This document shows, one piece after another, positions 1 to 5,007 of a DNA stretch of 9,637 bases. Within the stretch, counting starts at the first letter, position 1, and each line of letters opens with the position of its first letter. Origin of the DNA: an uncultured Veillonella sp. (GTDB lineage: Bacteria > Bacillota > Negativicutes > Veillonellales > Veillonellaceae); NCBI RefSeq assembly GCF_905209685.1, contig NZ_CAJLUB010000065.1, positions 1 through 9,637 on the forward strand, written 5' to 3'. The notes under the pieces are model-generated. The model was not told the DNA's origin and searched no databases. It saw only the letters and a program-made list of their open reading frames with translations. Made by a program: the position numbers and the translations under genes.

Positions 1-61
1 AAGCTCATAAACGCCGAAAGTACTTGGCTGGAGACGGCCTGGGAGGATAGGAAGCCGCTGA
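1..61 (+). rRNA. rrf: 5S ribosomal RNA, 3' part (partial)
   Basis: The window opens inside a 5S rRNA gene. The segment ACGCCGAAAGTACTTGG followed by GACGGCCTGGGAGGATAGG matches the conserved 3' half of bacterial 5S rRNA (helices II/III to IV and V), and the run ends in GCCGCTGA, the 3' strand of the terminal helix I. The 5' half lies outside the window. The exact 3' end is inferred from the usual position just after helix I. A strong terminator follows 12 bases later, so this is the distal end of an rRNA operon. Confidence 0.88.
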
Positions 62-72
62 TTAACGAAAAG

Positions 73-110
73 AAAAAGGTCTACCTAAAGGTAGGCCTTT
101 TTCTTTTTGC
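73..110 (+). terminator. Rho-independent terminator of the rRNA operon
   Basis: A 13-bp stem pairs 73-85 (AAAAAGGTCTACC) with 90-102 (GGTAGGCCTTTTT), with one G-U pair and the loop TAAA. A second T run (CTTTTTGC) follows at 103-110. Immediately after it a small hairpin, GCTAGTC at 109-115 with GACTAGC at 119-125 and a TTC loop, adds a second structure. This is where rrn transcription should end. Confidence 0.88.
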
Positions 111-130
111 TAGTCTTCGACTAGCTAACC

Positions 131-471
131 CTACTAGAGCCGCCTCCAGCCAAGGTTGTAGAGGTTGTATCTATGTACGTGTCCGTGTAAGACGGCCCTG
201 GGAAGGGTAGGGTGTGAGGCCACAGAGGAGTAAAACGACGCATGGGGCCCACACATCACCTTCTTCCGAACGTAAGATTTACCAAGCTACTTAGTAGCGT
301 AGGGAAATCCACAGTGAGGAAGCAAGTAGGGCCACCGTACAGTAATTAGACCTAAGCGACGCATACGTCCATTGCATCAGGTTCGACGAAGCCCTAAAAA
401 GTGTACCGTACATTAAACTATTGTATTATATATTGCCATGGGCGAGTGTGATAGGAAGCCGCTGCTAGTGG
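131..471 (+). ncRNA. Candidate structured RNA of unknown family
   Basis: This stretch has no supportable protein gene, looks richer in G+C than the A+T-rich DNA after it, and has ends that pair. Bases 131-147 pair with 454-471 through 15 pairs over 17 positions, with one bulged base (464), like the closing helix of a large RNA. Inside are a CCCT/AGGG hairpin with a GGGA (GNRA-type) loop at 196-207 and a nested arm: GGCCC 246-250 with GGGCC 329-333, CTTCC 263-267 with GGAAG 318-322, GATTT-A-CC 276-283 with GG-G-AAATC 302-309, and GCTAC 286-290 with GTAGC 294-298. Smaller hairpins lie at 358-369 (GACG-CATA-CGTC) and 379-395. Several pairs are G-U when read on the plus strand (132/470, 195/208, 243/337), which favours that strand. 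I could not fit it to RNase P RNA, tmRNA, SRP RNA or 6S RNA. No convincing promoter was seen, so it could also be a relic. The pairing is observed; that it is an RNA gene is inference. Confidence 0.35.
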
Positions 472-491
472 TAGATAAGAACTTTACAAAA

Positions 492-523
492 CGGTAACGC
501 GGCACAACGTGCCAATGTTACCG
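492..523. other. Two-part hairpin without a U tail
   Basis: CGGTAAC (492-498) pairs with GTTACCG (517-523). Inside this, GGCAC (501-505) pairs with GTGCC (509-513) around an AAC loop, leaving a small GC/AAT internal loop. No T run follows on either strand, so it is not a standard terminator. It could be a 3' domain of the candidate RNA upstream, a processing structure or a protein site. The rest of 472-596 is A+T-rich and holds only a short TTACA/TGTAA hairpin at 547-560. Confidence 0.4.
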
Positions 524-594
524 AACCGTAAACTAGTTGAGTCACTTTACAGATTTGTAATTAAAATTATGTCTAGATCCATTCAGAAACACAT

Positions 595-632
595 AAAACC
601 CCTATAAGCCACTTTAAACCAGCTTATAGGGG
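595..632 (-). terminator. Terminator for the minus-strand antitoxin gene
   Basis: CCCCTATAAGC (599-609) and GCTTATAGGGG (622-632) form an 11-bp stem with a 12-base loop. Read on the minus strand, the stem follows the antitoxin stop codon at 641 and is followed by TTTTAT, as expected of a factor-independent terminator. The flanking GTCTAGA (571-577) and TCTAGAC (640-646) add an outer inverted repeat. A GGTTCTTTC tail on the plus side could give weak termination in that direction too. Confidence 0.75.
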
Positions 633-640
633 GGTTCTTT

Positions 641-916
641 CTAGACTAAACTAATCTTCACTTGTTTATCTAAAGCAAATGCAATTTTACACATAGTGCT
701 TAAACTTGTATTGGCACCTTTTTCTATACGGGCGATTGTAGACTGTGGAACTCCAGATTTTTTCGCTAAATCACGTTGTGTTAGTCCTGCAGCTTCTCGT
801 GCTTTTAGAACGGCTAATGCATTTTCTAATTTAGCTTTCTCTTCTAAATAGCTTTCTGTTAAGGCTGGATTATTTATATCTTTTTCAAATATCTTATCTA
901 AAGTTTTTAGTGGCAT
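641..916 (-). CDS. HigA/XRE-type antitoxin, apparently orphaned
   Basis: A 91-residue DNA-binding protein. Residues 38-67 hold a classic HTH_3 (Xre/Cro-C1) helix-turn-helix, with LTQRDLAKKSGVPQSTIARIEKG-type residues at about 45-67. The N-terminal region (KTLDKIFEKDINNPAL, then SYLEEKAKLENALAVLKAR) is the charged lead-in typical of HigA-like antitoxins that follow a RelE/HigB toxin. The start is set at the ATG at 916, which has an AGGAGG at 923-928 six bases upstream. A longer reading from a TTG at 931 would begin inside the ribosome binding site. Such antitoxins neutralise a ribosome-dependent mRNA interferase and repress their own operon. Here only a remnant of the toxin lies upstream, overlapping by 23 bases, so today's role is probably regulation or protection against related toxins. 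A strong palindrome lies at its promoter. The family call is firm; loss of the partner is inferred from the sequence. Confidence 0.85.
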   Translation of the reverse strand: MPLKTLDKIFEKDINNPALTESYLEEKAKLENALAVLKAREAAGLTQRDLAKKSGVPQSTIARIEKGANTSLSTMCKIAFALDKQVKISLV

Positions 917-1022
917 AATATTCCTCCTCAAATTCTTGTTTTATCTGTTTAGCTTTTATTATTTGTTTTGTCGGTGTTTTTGGGGGGTTCTTAGTAAACT
1001 CCATCCAAATCCTTCTTTCTTC

Positions 1023-1046
1023 CATGATAGCATATATGCTATCATG
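1023..1046. promoter_or_regulatory. Perfect 24-bp palindrome, likely antitoxin operator
   Basis: The arm CATGATAGCATA is followed directly by its exact reverse complement TATGCTATCATG, with no mismatch and no spacer. It covers the -10 box and the whole spacer of the minus-strand promoter, ideal for repression by a dimeric HTH protein. HigA-type antitoxins commonly bind such palindromes to autoregulate. No other protein in the window is an obvious binder. That the antitoxin binds here is inference. Confidence 0.6.
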
Positions 1047-1052
1047 CTTCAA
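1024..1052 (-). promoter_or_regulatory. Promoter of the orphan antitoxin gene
   Basis: On the minus strand TTGAAG (1047-1052) and TATCAT (1024-1029) are 17 bases apart, a good sigma-A-type -35/-10 pair. Transcription would start near 1017, leaving roughly 100 bases of leader made of the toxin remnant before the antitoxin ribosome binding site. The promoter sits inside the former toxin coding sequence. In the intact arrangement of this family, transcription would start upstream of the toxin. Confidence 0.55.
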
Positions 1053-1151
1053 TTTTAAATAGTTTTATATACTCTAAATTCTTATCTTTACCTATCTATA
1101 ATTAGCATTAATCAACGTGCTTTAGGATACATCTTTTTTTTATAGCTATGT

Positions 1152-1174
1152 TATACTAAGGTTTATACTATACT
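1152..1174 (+). promoter_or_regulatory. Probable -10 region(s) for the CGGC-domain gene
   Basis: Three TATACT hexamers occur in 23 bases (1152-1157, 1164-1169, 1169-1174), just upstream of the AGGAGG at 1180-1185. Any could act as a -10 box, but none has a good -35 hexamer at 16-18 bases. The last two would give an almost leaderless or very short-leader transcript. The assignment is weak. Confidence 0.35.
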
Positions 1175-1189
1175 TTCATAGGAGGTTTT

Positions 1190-1561
1190 ATGTCTAAAAA
1201 AATTGCAGTTCTCGTCAATGAGGATACAATGCAGCGCTGTTCTTGCGGCGGTTGTTTAAAAGCATTTATGAATAAAGCAGATTCTTTTGAGCGTTATGCT
1301 GATGAGGAGATTGAGTTGGTCGGTTTCACGCATAGTGGTGGCAATCTAGCTAAGAAAATTGAGTCTTTCAAGAAAAAAGGTGTTACTACGGTTCATCTTT
1401 CTACCTGTACTCGTGGTAAGAATGAAAATTATGAAAGCATCGCAGAGCAGTGTGCCGAGGCGGGCTTTGATGTAGTTGGCTATACCCATGGTGGTGCCGT
1501 TTCTAAAGATGGTAAAGAAGCGGTCGTACTTTCAGCTAAACCAGTAACATCAGATCAATAA
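1190..1561 (+). CDS. CGGC-domain protein, putative metal binding
   Basis: A 123-residue cytoplasmic protein that matches the small CGGC-domain family from end to end. It opens with a beta strand (KKIAVLVN), then the motif C17-S-C19-G-G-C22 that names the family, then GFTHSGGN (H48), a strand ending HLSTC (H69, C73) and GYTHGG (H100). The conserved cysteines and histidines are the reason the family is thought to bind metal; its reaction and substrate are not established. The start ATG has AGGAGG four bases upstream. It appears to be a single-gene unit: the convergent or co-directional neighbours are unrelated, and a weak hairpin follows the stop. It has no signal peptide or membrane segment. 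Family assignment is good; function is unknown. Confidence 0.85.
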   Translation: MSKKIAVLVNEDTMQRCSCGGCLKAFMNKADSFERYADEEIELVGFTHSGGNLAKKIESFKKKGVTTVHLSTCTRGKNENYESIAEQCAEAGFDVVGYTHGGAVSKDGKEAVVLSAKPVTSDQ

Positions 1562-1595
1562 TCGTAACGATGAATCAATAGACAGTAATGACAGA

Positions 1596-1617
1596 TGAAT
1601 GATTGTTCCATTATTCA
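1596..1617 (+). terminator. Weak terminator-like hairpin after the CGGC gene
   Basis: TGAATGAT (1596-1603) pairs with ATTATTCA (1610-1617) with one G-U pair and a six-base loop, and a T-rich but broken tail (TTCTATATTT) follows. It lies 35 bases after the stop codon. The stem is A+T-rich and the tail imperfect, so termination may be leaky. Confidence 0.35.
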
Positions 1618-1646
1618 TTCTATATTTACCATGAAGAGATACTATA

Positions 1647-1675
1647 TACATAGTGTGTAAATCTAGTGTGATAAT
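1647..1675 (+). promoter_or_regulatory. Extended -10 promoter for the M48 peptidase gene
   Basis: TGTGATAAT at 1667-1675 is an extended -10 element (TGn followed by GATAAT). The -35 position 17 bases upstream reads TACATA, a poor match, which extended -10 promoters tolerate. The start would be near 1682, giving a leader of about 38 bases with GAGAGG (1706-1711) as the ribosome binding site. Confidence 0.45.
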
Positions 1676-1719
1676 TTGTTTTATTACTATATGGTTAATC
1701 AATTCGAGAGGTTGAGAGA

Positions 1720-3009
1720 ATGAACAAGAAACTTACAGCAGCTACGTTATCTGTAGCTATGGCAGCGACAATGGCGCCTGCTATTATGCAAACAGCACCT
1801 GTGAATGCTGCATCTAGTGCAGTACAAACATTGGCTGGTGGCGCTGTTGCTATGGCGTATGTATCTACTGCATTAAATAAAATGGATAACTCCGAACAAG
1901 GCCAACAAGAAAGCTTGGCGCGTACTAAGGAGAAAACAGGTTACTTAAACGATAGTGCAGCGCAAGCGCGCGTACAACGCATCTTGAAAACATTAGAGGC
2001 ATCTCCTAGCGTAAAACGTTCTTACGTTGTCTATGCAAACCCTGATACAGAGTTTAATGCCTTTGCAACGCTTGGTCGCGTTATGTCTGTTAATAAAGGT
2101 GCTTTGGATACCCTTGATGATGATCAACTGGCCTATGTAATGGCCCATGAAATTGCTCATGGTGAGCATAAAGATATTATCAATGGCGCTAGAAAGCAAA
2201 TCGGCCTATCTACAGCTGTAGGTATTGCAGCTGGTGGTAGCGAAGGGGCCGCGTTATTATCTAACGTAGCGGGCAACTACTTGTCTAACCAAGTATTTAC
2301 AATGAGCCAAGAAAAAGCAGCCGATGAACTAGGATTCAAGATTTTAAGCGAATCTCCATACAATGTGGGCGGTGCAGCTGGTTCTATGGCGGTATTACGC
2401 AACAAGGTTGGGGAGCACTATCGTGAAGGACTTTCACAAGTAGTGGCACCTAATAACCATCCTAAGTTGTCTGATCGGGTAAATAATAATATTTCCCGCA
2501 TGTACACATACTCTGGAAATCATGTAAATGTGTCTAAAGGGGCCGTTTACGTCAATGGCGATAATATCTATAGCCCAGCAGGCAGCGGCCGCTATACAGG
2601 GGAAGAACGGGCGTATTACATGGCTGGCAAATTGGCACGGTTGTACCATAACAACCAAATTACACCAGGCTCTGCATCCTACAGCGGTGGCACTGTAACA
2701 GTAGCAGGCCAATCCATCGTATCTACGCCAAACTCTGACGTAGCATTACAAGTGGCGACAAATCTTAATAATGCTTTTGTAAAACCAGCAGGTGCGGCAG
2801 TTAATGCTAAAAAACCTGTGAAAGTGAAACAAGAGAAACCTAAAAAGGTAAAACAAGAAAAGGCTAAACCTGTGAAAGCAGAACAAGCTAAACCTGCTAA
2901 AGGTAAAGAGGTAAAACCTGTTACTAAGGCATCTACAACAAAACATACAGCTAAAGCTACAAAGAATACGAACACAAATGATCATGGACGTAAAACAATC
3001 GACAGATAA
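1720..3009 (+). CDS. Exported M48-family zinc metallopeptidase with Lys-rich tail
   Basis: A 429-residue protein. Residues 1-30 are a signal peptide (MNKK, a hydrophobic core, then AxA-type PVNA cleaved before ASS) without a lipobox, so it should be soluble in the periplasm or cell envelope. The M48 catalytic core spans about 80-260: NAFATLGR, then H143-E-I-A-H147, with zinc ligands H143 and H147 and catalytic E144. A helix pair follows, then E198-K-A-A-D202, which supplies the third zinc ligand, and HPKLSDR (247-253), the usual M48 His-Pro...Arg motif. This layout resembles the BepA/YfgC and Oma1-like soluble M48 enzymes used in envelope protein quality control. Residues 263-355 are an uncharacterised second domain. 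Residues 365-412 are a low-complexity tail dominated by Lys, Pro, Ala and Val, with KVKQEK occurring twice. The substrate is unknown. It is probably transcribed alone, between its own promoter and terminator. Confidence 0.9.
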   Translation: MNKKLTAATLSVAMAATMAPAIMQTAPVNAASSAVQTLAGGAVAMAYVSTALNKMDNSEQGQQESLARTKEKTGYLNDSAAQARVQRILKTLEASPSVKRSYVVYANPDTEFNAFATLGRVMSVNKGALDTLDDDQLAYVMAHEIAHGEHKDIINGARKQIGLSTAVGIAAGGSEGAALLSNVAGNYLSNQVFTMSQEKAADELGFKILSESPYNVGGAAGSMAVLRNKVGEHYREGLSQVVAPNNHPKLSDRVNNNISRMYTYSGNHVNVSKGAVYVNGDNIYSPAGSGRYTGEERAYYMAGKLARLYHNNQITPGSASYSGGTVTVAGQSIVSTPNSDVALQVATNLNNAFVKPAGAAVNAKKPVKVKQEKPKKVKQEKAKPVKAEQAKPAKGKEVKPVTKASTTKHTAKATKNTNTNDHGRKTIDR

Positions 3010-3047
3010 TTTGATGATTTAACTGTTCGATTGTTGATGTAGCATAT

Positions 3048-3080
3048 AAGACCGAGCTCAAATGGGCTCGGTCTTTTCTT
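3048..3080 (+). terminator. Terminator of the M48 peptidase gene
   Basis: AAGACCGAGC (3048-3057) pairs perfectly with GCTCGGTCTT (3066-3075) around an eight-base loop and runs into TTCTTT. It lies about 40 bases after the stop codon. On the minus strand the tail is poor, so it acts chiefly on the plus strand. Confidence 0.85.
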
Positions 3081-3243
3081 TATGTACTGATAGGCTTATT
3101 TTTATAGTTTTTAGTAGATTTTCTATAGTAAAAGCACTATAATATTAAGTATCTATATATATCAATATATTAGTACTTTATCTTTGTAAAGAATAGAACT
3201 ACGGCATGTATGTAGTGGTTTTGTTACTTTTACAGTTAATATA

Positions 3244-3278
3244 GCCTCCCTGCTGAGGCAGTTTCTTTTTTAGAGGAG
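3244..3278 (+). promoter_or_regulatory. Leader hairpin and T run overlapping the aminotransferase ribosome binding site region
   Basis: GCCTC (3244-3248) pairs with GAGGC (3255-3259) and is followed by GTTTCTTTTTTAG, a small terminator-like element only about 30 bases before the start codon. CTGC/GCAG (3250-3253 with 3258-3261) is an alternative stem. The left arm CCTCC (3245-3249) could also pair with the Shine-Dalgarno GGAG at 3275-3278, giving mutually exclusive folds. This is suggestive of attenuation or translational control. The rest of 3081-3243 is A+T-rich with TAATAT (3237-3242) as a possible -10 box; no T-box motif is present. Confidence 0.35.
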
Positions 3279-3288
3279 TTGGATCTGA

Positions 3289-4605
3289 ATGAAACAACCA
3301 GAATTGTCGCCGTATATGATGGCTCGAAAGCCATCTGGCATTCGCCTAGGACAAATTAAATTCTTGGAACGTAAGAACCCACCAATTTTGGTGAATGGTT
3401 CTATTGGTAATGTAATGCGTCCTATGCATCCCGCCATGCAGCGTCGGTTGTTCGATTTGGGCGGTGTGGATAGCCCGTTCCATACAGGCATTGTACCGTA
3501 TGTACCAACGACAGGTACCGATGAATGCCGCGAAGCATTCCTTCACATTTTGCGCAGCCAAGGCTTTGATACAACAGGCCTTAATGTACTCGTAACAGAT
3601 GGTGCATCTATGGCGATGGAAATCATTATGCTTGGCGTATGTGGTGGTGCTGGCGAAGAGGAACGCCCTCTTTTAATGTTCAACCCATCTTATACAAACT
3701 ATGATGCGGTAGGTCTTCGTATCGGTCGTAAAACAGTTACTGTTGAGCGTGAACTTAATGAAAACGGCGAATTTGAATTGCCATCTGTTGAAACCGTAGA
3801 ACAACGTATCATTGATACAAAACCAGGTGCGTTGCTCATCATTCCTTACGATAACCCTACAGGTCAATTATTCAGTAAAGAAACATTGATCGAATATACA
3901 AAATTATGTGTTAAACATAATTTGTGGATTATCTCTGACGAAGCCTATCGCGAATTGGCTTACGAAAAAGGTAAAGAAACATCTAGTATCTGGGCGTTAA
4001 CTGATAAGGATGTGCCTGGCATTGAAGGCCGTCGTATCAGCCTTGAAACAGCTAGTAAGGTATGGAACGCTTGTGGCCTACGCATTGGTGCCATCATTAC
4101 GGATAACAAATTATGCTATGAAAAATCGGTAGCCGAATATACAGCGAACCTTAGTGCTAATACATTAGGTCAATATATCTTTGGTGCTTTGGCTCATGAA
4201 AGCTATGCAGAGCTTCATAACTGGTATGAACAACAACGTGATTACTACCGTCAAATGATCTTTGAACTTCACGAAGGATTCAAAGCGGTCGAACCTGATT
4301 TCATCGTATCTCGTCCAGAAGCGTCTATTTACTTTGTTATCGACGTACGGAAGGTAGCGAAACCGGGCTTTGATGGTGTAGAATTTGCCTCTTGGTGTGC
4401 TGAACACGGTGCTATTAGTCTTGATGATGGTAAAGAGTATACACTCCTCATGGCTCCACTCAATGGTTTCTATAGCGGTAAAAAAGGTGAAGATAATCCA
4501 GGCAGAACACAATTACGCGTATCCTTCTGTGAAAACCCAGACCTATTGCGCTTGGCACCTGAATTATTATCTAAACTATTCAGAGCCTATGAAGCACAAC
4601 GATAG
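3289..4605 (+). CDS. Class I/II PLP-dependent aminotransferase
   Basis: A 438-residue fold-type I aminotransferase of the aspartate aminotransferase superfamily. The landmarks appear in order: PTTGTDECREAF (73-84), the substrate/cofactor lead-in; DGASMAME (104-111), where the PLP phosphate loop normally sits; NPSYTNYDA (132-140), with the Tyr that stacks near PLP; DNPTG (188-192), with the conserved Asn; SDEAYRELAY (216-225), with the Asp that pairs with the PLP pyridine nitrogen; SLETASK257VWNACGLRIG, with K257 as the Schiff-base lysine and R265 as a phosphate ligand; and RTQLRVSFC (406-414), with R410 placed like the substrate carboxylate-binding arginine. It should transfer an amino group between an amino acid and a 2-oxo acid in the cytoplasm, but the substrate cannot be read from motifs. 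The ribosome binding site GAGGAG (3273-3278) is a slightly long 10 bases from the ATG. It is a monocistronic unit closed by a strong terminator. Calling it a specific aspartate, alanine or aromatic enzyme would be a guess. Confidence 0.88.
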   Translation: MKQPELSPYMMARKPSGIRLGQIKFLERKNPPILVNGSIGNVMRPMHPAMQRRLFDLGGVDSPFHTGIVPYVPTTGTDECREAFLHILRSQGFDTTGLNVLVTDGASMAMEIIMLGVCGGAGEEERPLLMFNPSYTNYDAVGLRIGRKTVTVERELNENGEFELPSVETVEQRIIDTKPGALLIIPYDNPTGQLFSKETLIEYTKLCVKHNLWIISDEAYRELAYEKGKETSSIWALTDKDVPGIEGRRISLETASKVWNACGLRIGAIITDNKLCYEKSVAEYTANLSANTLGQYIFGALAHESYAELHNWYEQQRDYYRQMIFELHEGFKAVEPDFIVSRPEASIYFVIDVRKVAKPGFDGVEFASWCAEHGAISLDDGKEYTLLMAPLNGFYSGKKGEDNPGRTQLRVSFCENPDLLRLAPELLSKLFRAYEAQR

Positions 4606-4630
4606 AAGAAGTATAATTCTAATATAATAG

Positions 4631-4656
4631 ATGCCCTCCTGTTGGAGGGCATTTTT
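4631..4656 (+). terminator. Terminator of the aminotransferase gene
   Basis: ATGCCCTCC (4631-4639) pairs perfectly with GGAGGGCAT (4644-4652) around a TGTT loop, followed by a T run to 4656. It starts 26 bases after the stop codon. Confidence 0.9.
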
Positions 4657-4737
4657 AGTTGAACTATTGATTGCCATAATATTGTTAGTAAAATTAATAA
4701 AATAATGATAGAATTATGATATAAGGAGGTGTATATA

Positions 4738-5007
4738 TTGATTAATATTAGACCTGTATCAGACTTGCGTAATAAATTTCCTGAAGTTGAAGAAACCGTT
4801 ATTACAACAAATTCGCCTGTATTTTTAACTAAGAATGGATATGGAACTATGGTGTTAATGAGTATTGAACAATATTCAGCATTAACAGATCCTATTGAGT
4901 ACGCCTTGGATGAAGCTGATTCTGCAGCAAAAGAAAGTAAAATTCGATACTCTGGTGCCGATGTATTTCGTCGCGTAAGGGAGAGAATCGATGGAGCGGA
5001 AATATAA
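4738..5007 (+). CDS. Phd/YefM-family antitoxin
   Basis: An 89-residue antitoxin of the Phd/YefM family. The start INIRPVSDLRNKFPEVE is the standard N-terminal DNA-binding opening. It is followed by a strand ending PVFLTKNGYGTMVLMSIEQY (residues 27-46), a near-consensus middle of the family. The C-terminal part (residues 50-89) should be the flexible toxin-wrapping segment. The start is the TTG at 4738-4740, because AAGGAGG (4723-4729) sits eight bases upstream; an upstream GTG reading would begin inside that site. Antitoxins of this family neutralise a RelE/ParE/YoeB toxin and repress the operon. It overlaps the toxin gene by 17 bases, which couples the two. Possible promoter boxes upstream (TAGAAT at 4709-4714 with a poor -35) are uncertain, and no TGTACA-type YefM operator is seen. 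Confidence 0.9.
   Translation: MINIRPVSDLRNKFPEVEETVITTNSPVFLTKNGYGTMVLMSIEQYSALTDPIEYALDEADSAAKESKIRYSGADVFRRVRERIDGAEI

Larger units (their letters stand above)
894..1064 (-). pseudogene. Remnant of a RelE/HigB-family toxin (C-terminal part)
   Basis: The minus strand upstream of the antitoxin stays open from about 1064 to a TAA at 894-896, and the encoded residues look like the C-terminus of a Gp49/HigB-type RelE-superfamily toxin. IYAIMEERRIW resembles the penultimate beta strands, and FTKNPPKTPTKQIIKAK matches the familiar F-x-K-K-x-x-K-T-P-x-x-E-I-x-x-A ending. The tail overlaps the antitoxin start, as in intact pairs. The N-terminal half and any start with a ribosome binding site are absent. 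The frame is closed by a TAA at 1065-1067. Just upstream another frame reads KNLEYIKLFKIEA, which may be more of the toxin after a frameshift near 1047. The only in-frame ATG (1025) overlaps the -10 box of the promoter proposed here, so it should not be translated from that transcript. I read this as a decayed toxin; a very small functional protein is unlikely. Confidence 0.62.

Noticed and set aside
215..245. GCCACAGAGGAG-like stretch resembling an RNase P RNA conserved segment, in a region with paired ends
   Set aside because: The universal P4 strands (AGGAAAGTCC near the start and ACAGAACCCGGCTTA near the end) are absent on both strands, so I do not call it rnpB.
302..333. GAGGAAGCAAG resembling the SRP RNA loop region
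   Set aside because: The conserved GTCAGGTCCGGAAGGAAGCAGC block is not present, and the Alu-domain motif is also absent.
371..400. GGTTCGAC-containing hairpin that looks like a tRNA T-arm or the start of a tmRNA
   Set aside because: The stem does not form the 5-bp T-stem with a seven-base loop, and there is no CCA, anticodon arm or tmRNA tag frame nearby.
894..1046. The 24-bp palindrome and truncation as the scar of an insertion sequence
   Set aside because: No transposase, terminal inverted repeats at a distance, or target-site duplications were found; the palindrome is spacer-free, which fits an operator better than an IS end.
1993..2985. Several minus-strand open frames under the M48 gene
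   Set aside because: They are shadows of a gene with a clear signal peptide, catalytic motifs and a terminator; they lack ribosome binding sites and recognisable domains.
3081..3240. T-box or other riboswitch before the aminotransferase gene
   Set aside because: No GGTGG/ACCGCG-type T-box element or other known aptamer motif was found; only the small leader hairpin is reported.
4385..4627. Plus-strand 80-codon open frame overlapping the aminotransferase end
   Set aside because: Its product has no recognisable family and its frame is fully inside the conserved C-terminus of the aminotransferase.
4701..4729. Operator palindrome for the Phd/YefM antitoxin in the A+T-rich upstream region
   Set aside because: Only short A+T-rich repeats such as AATGATA/TATGATA are present, not distinguishable from base composition.
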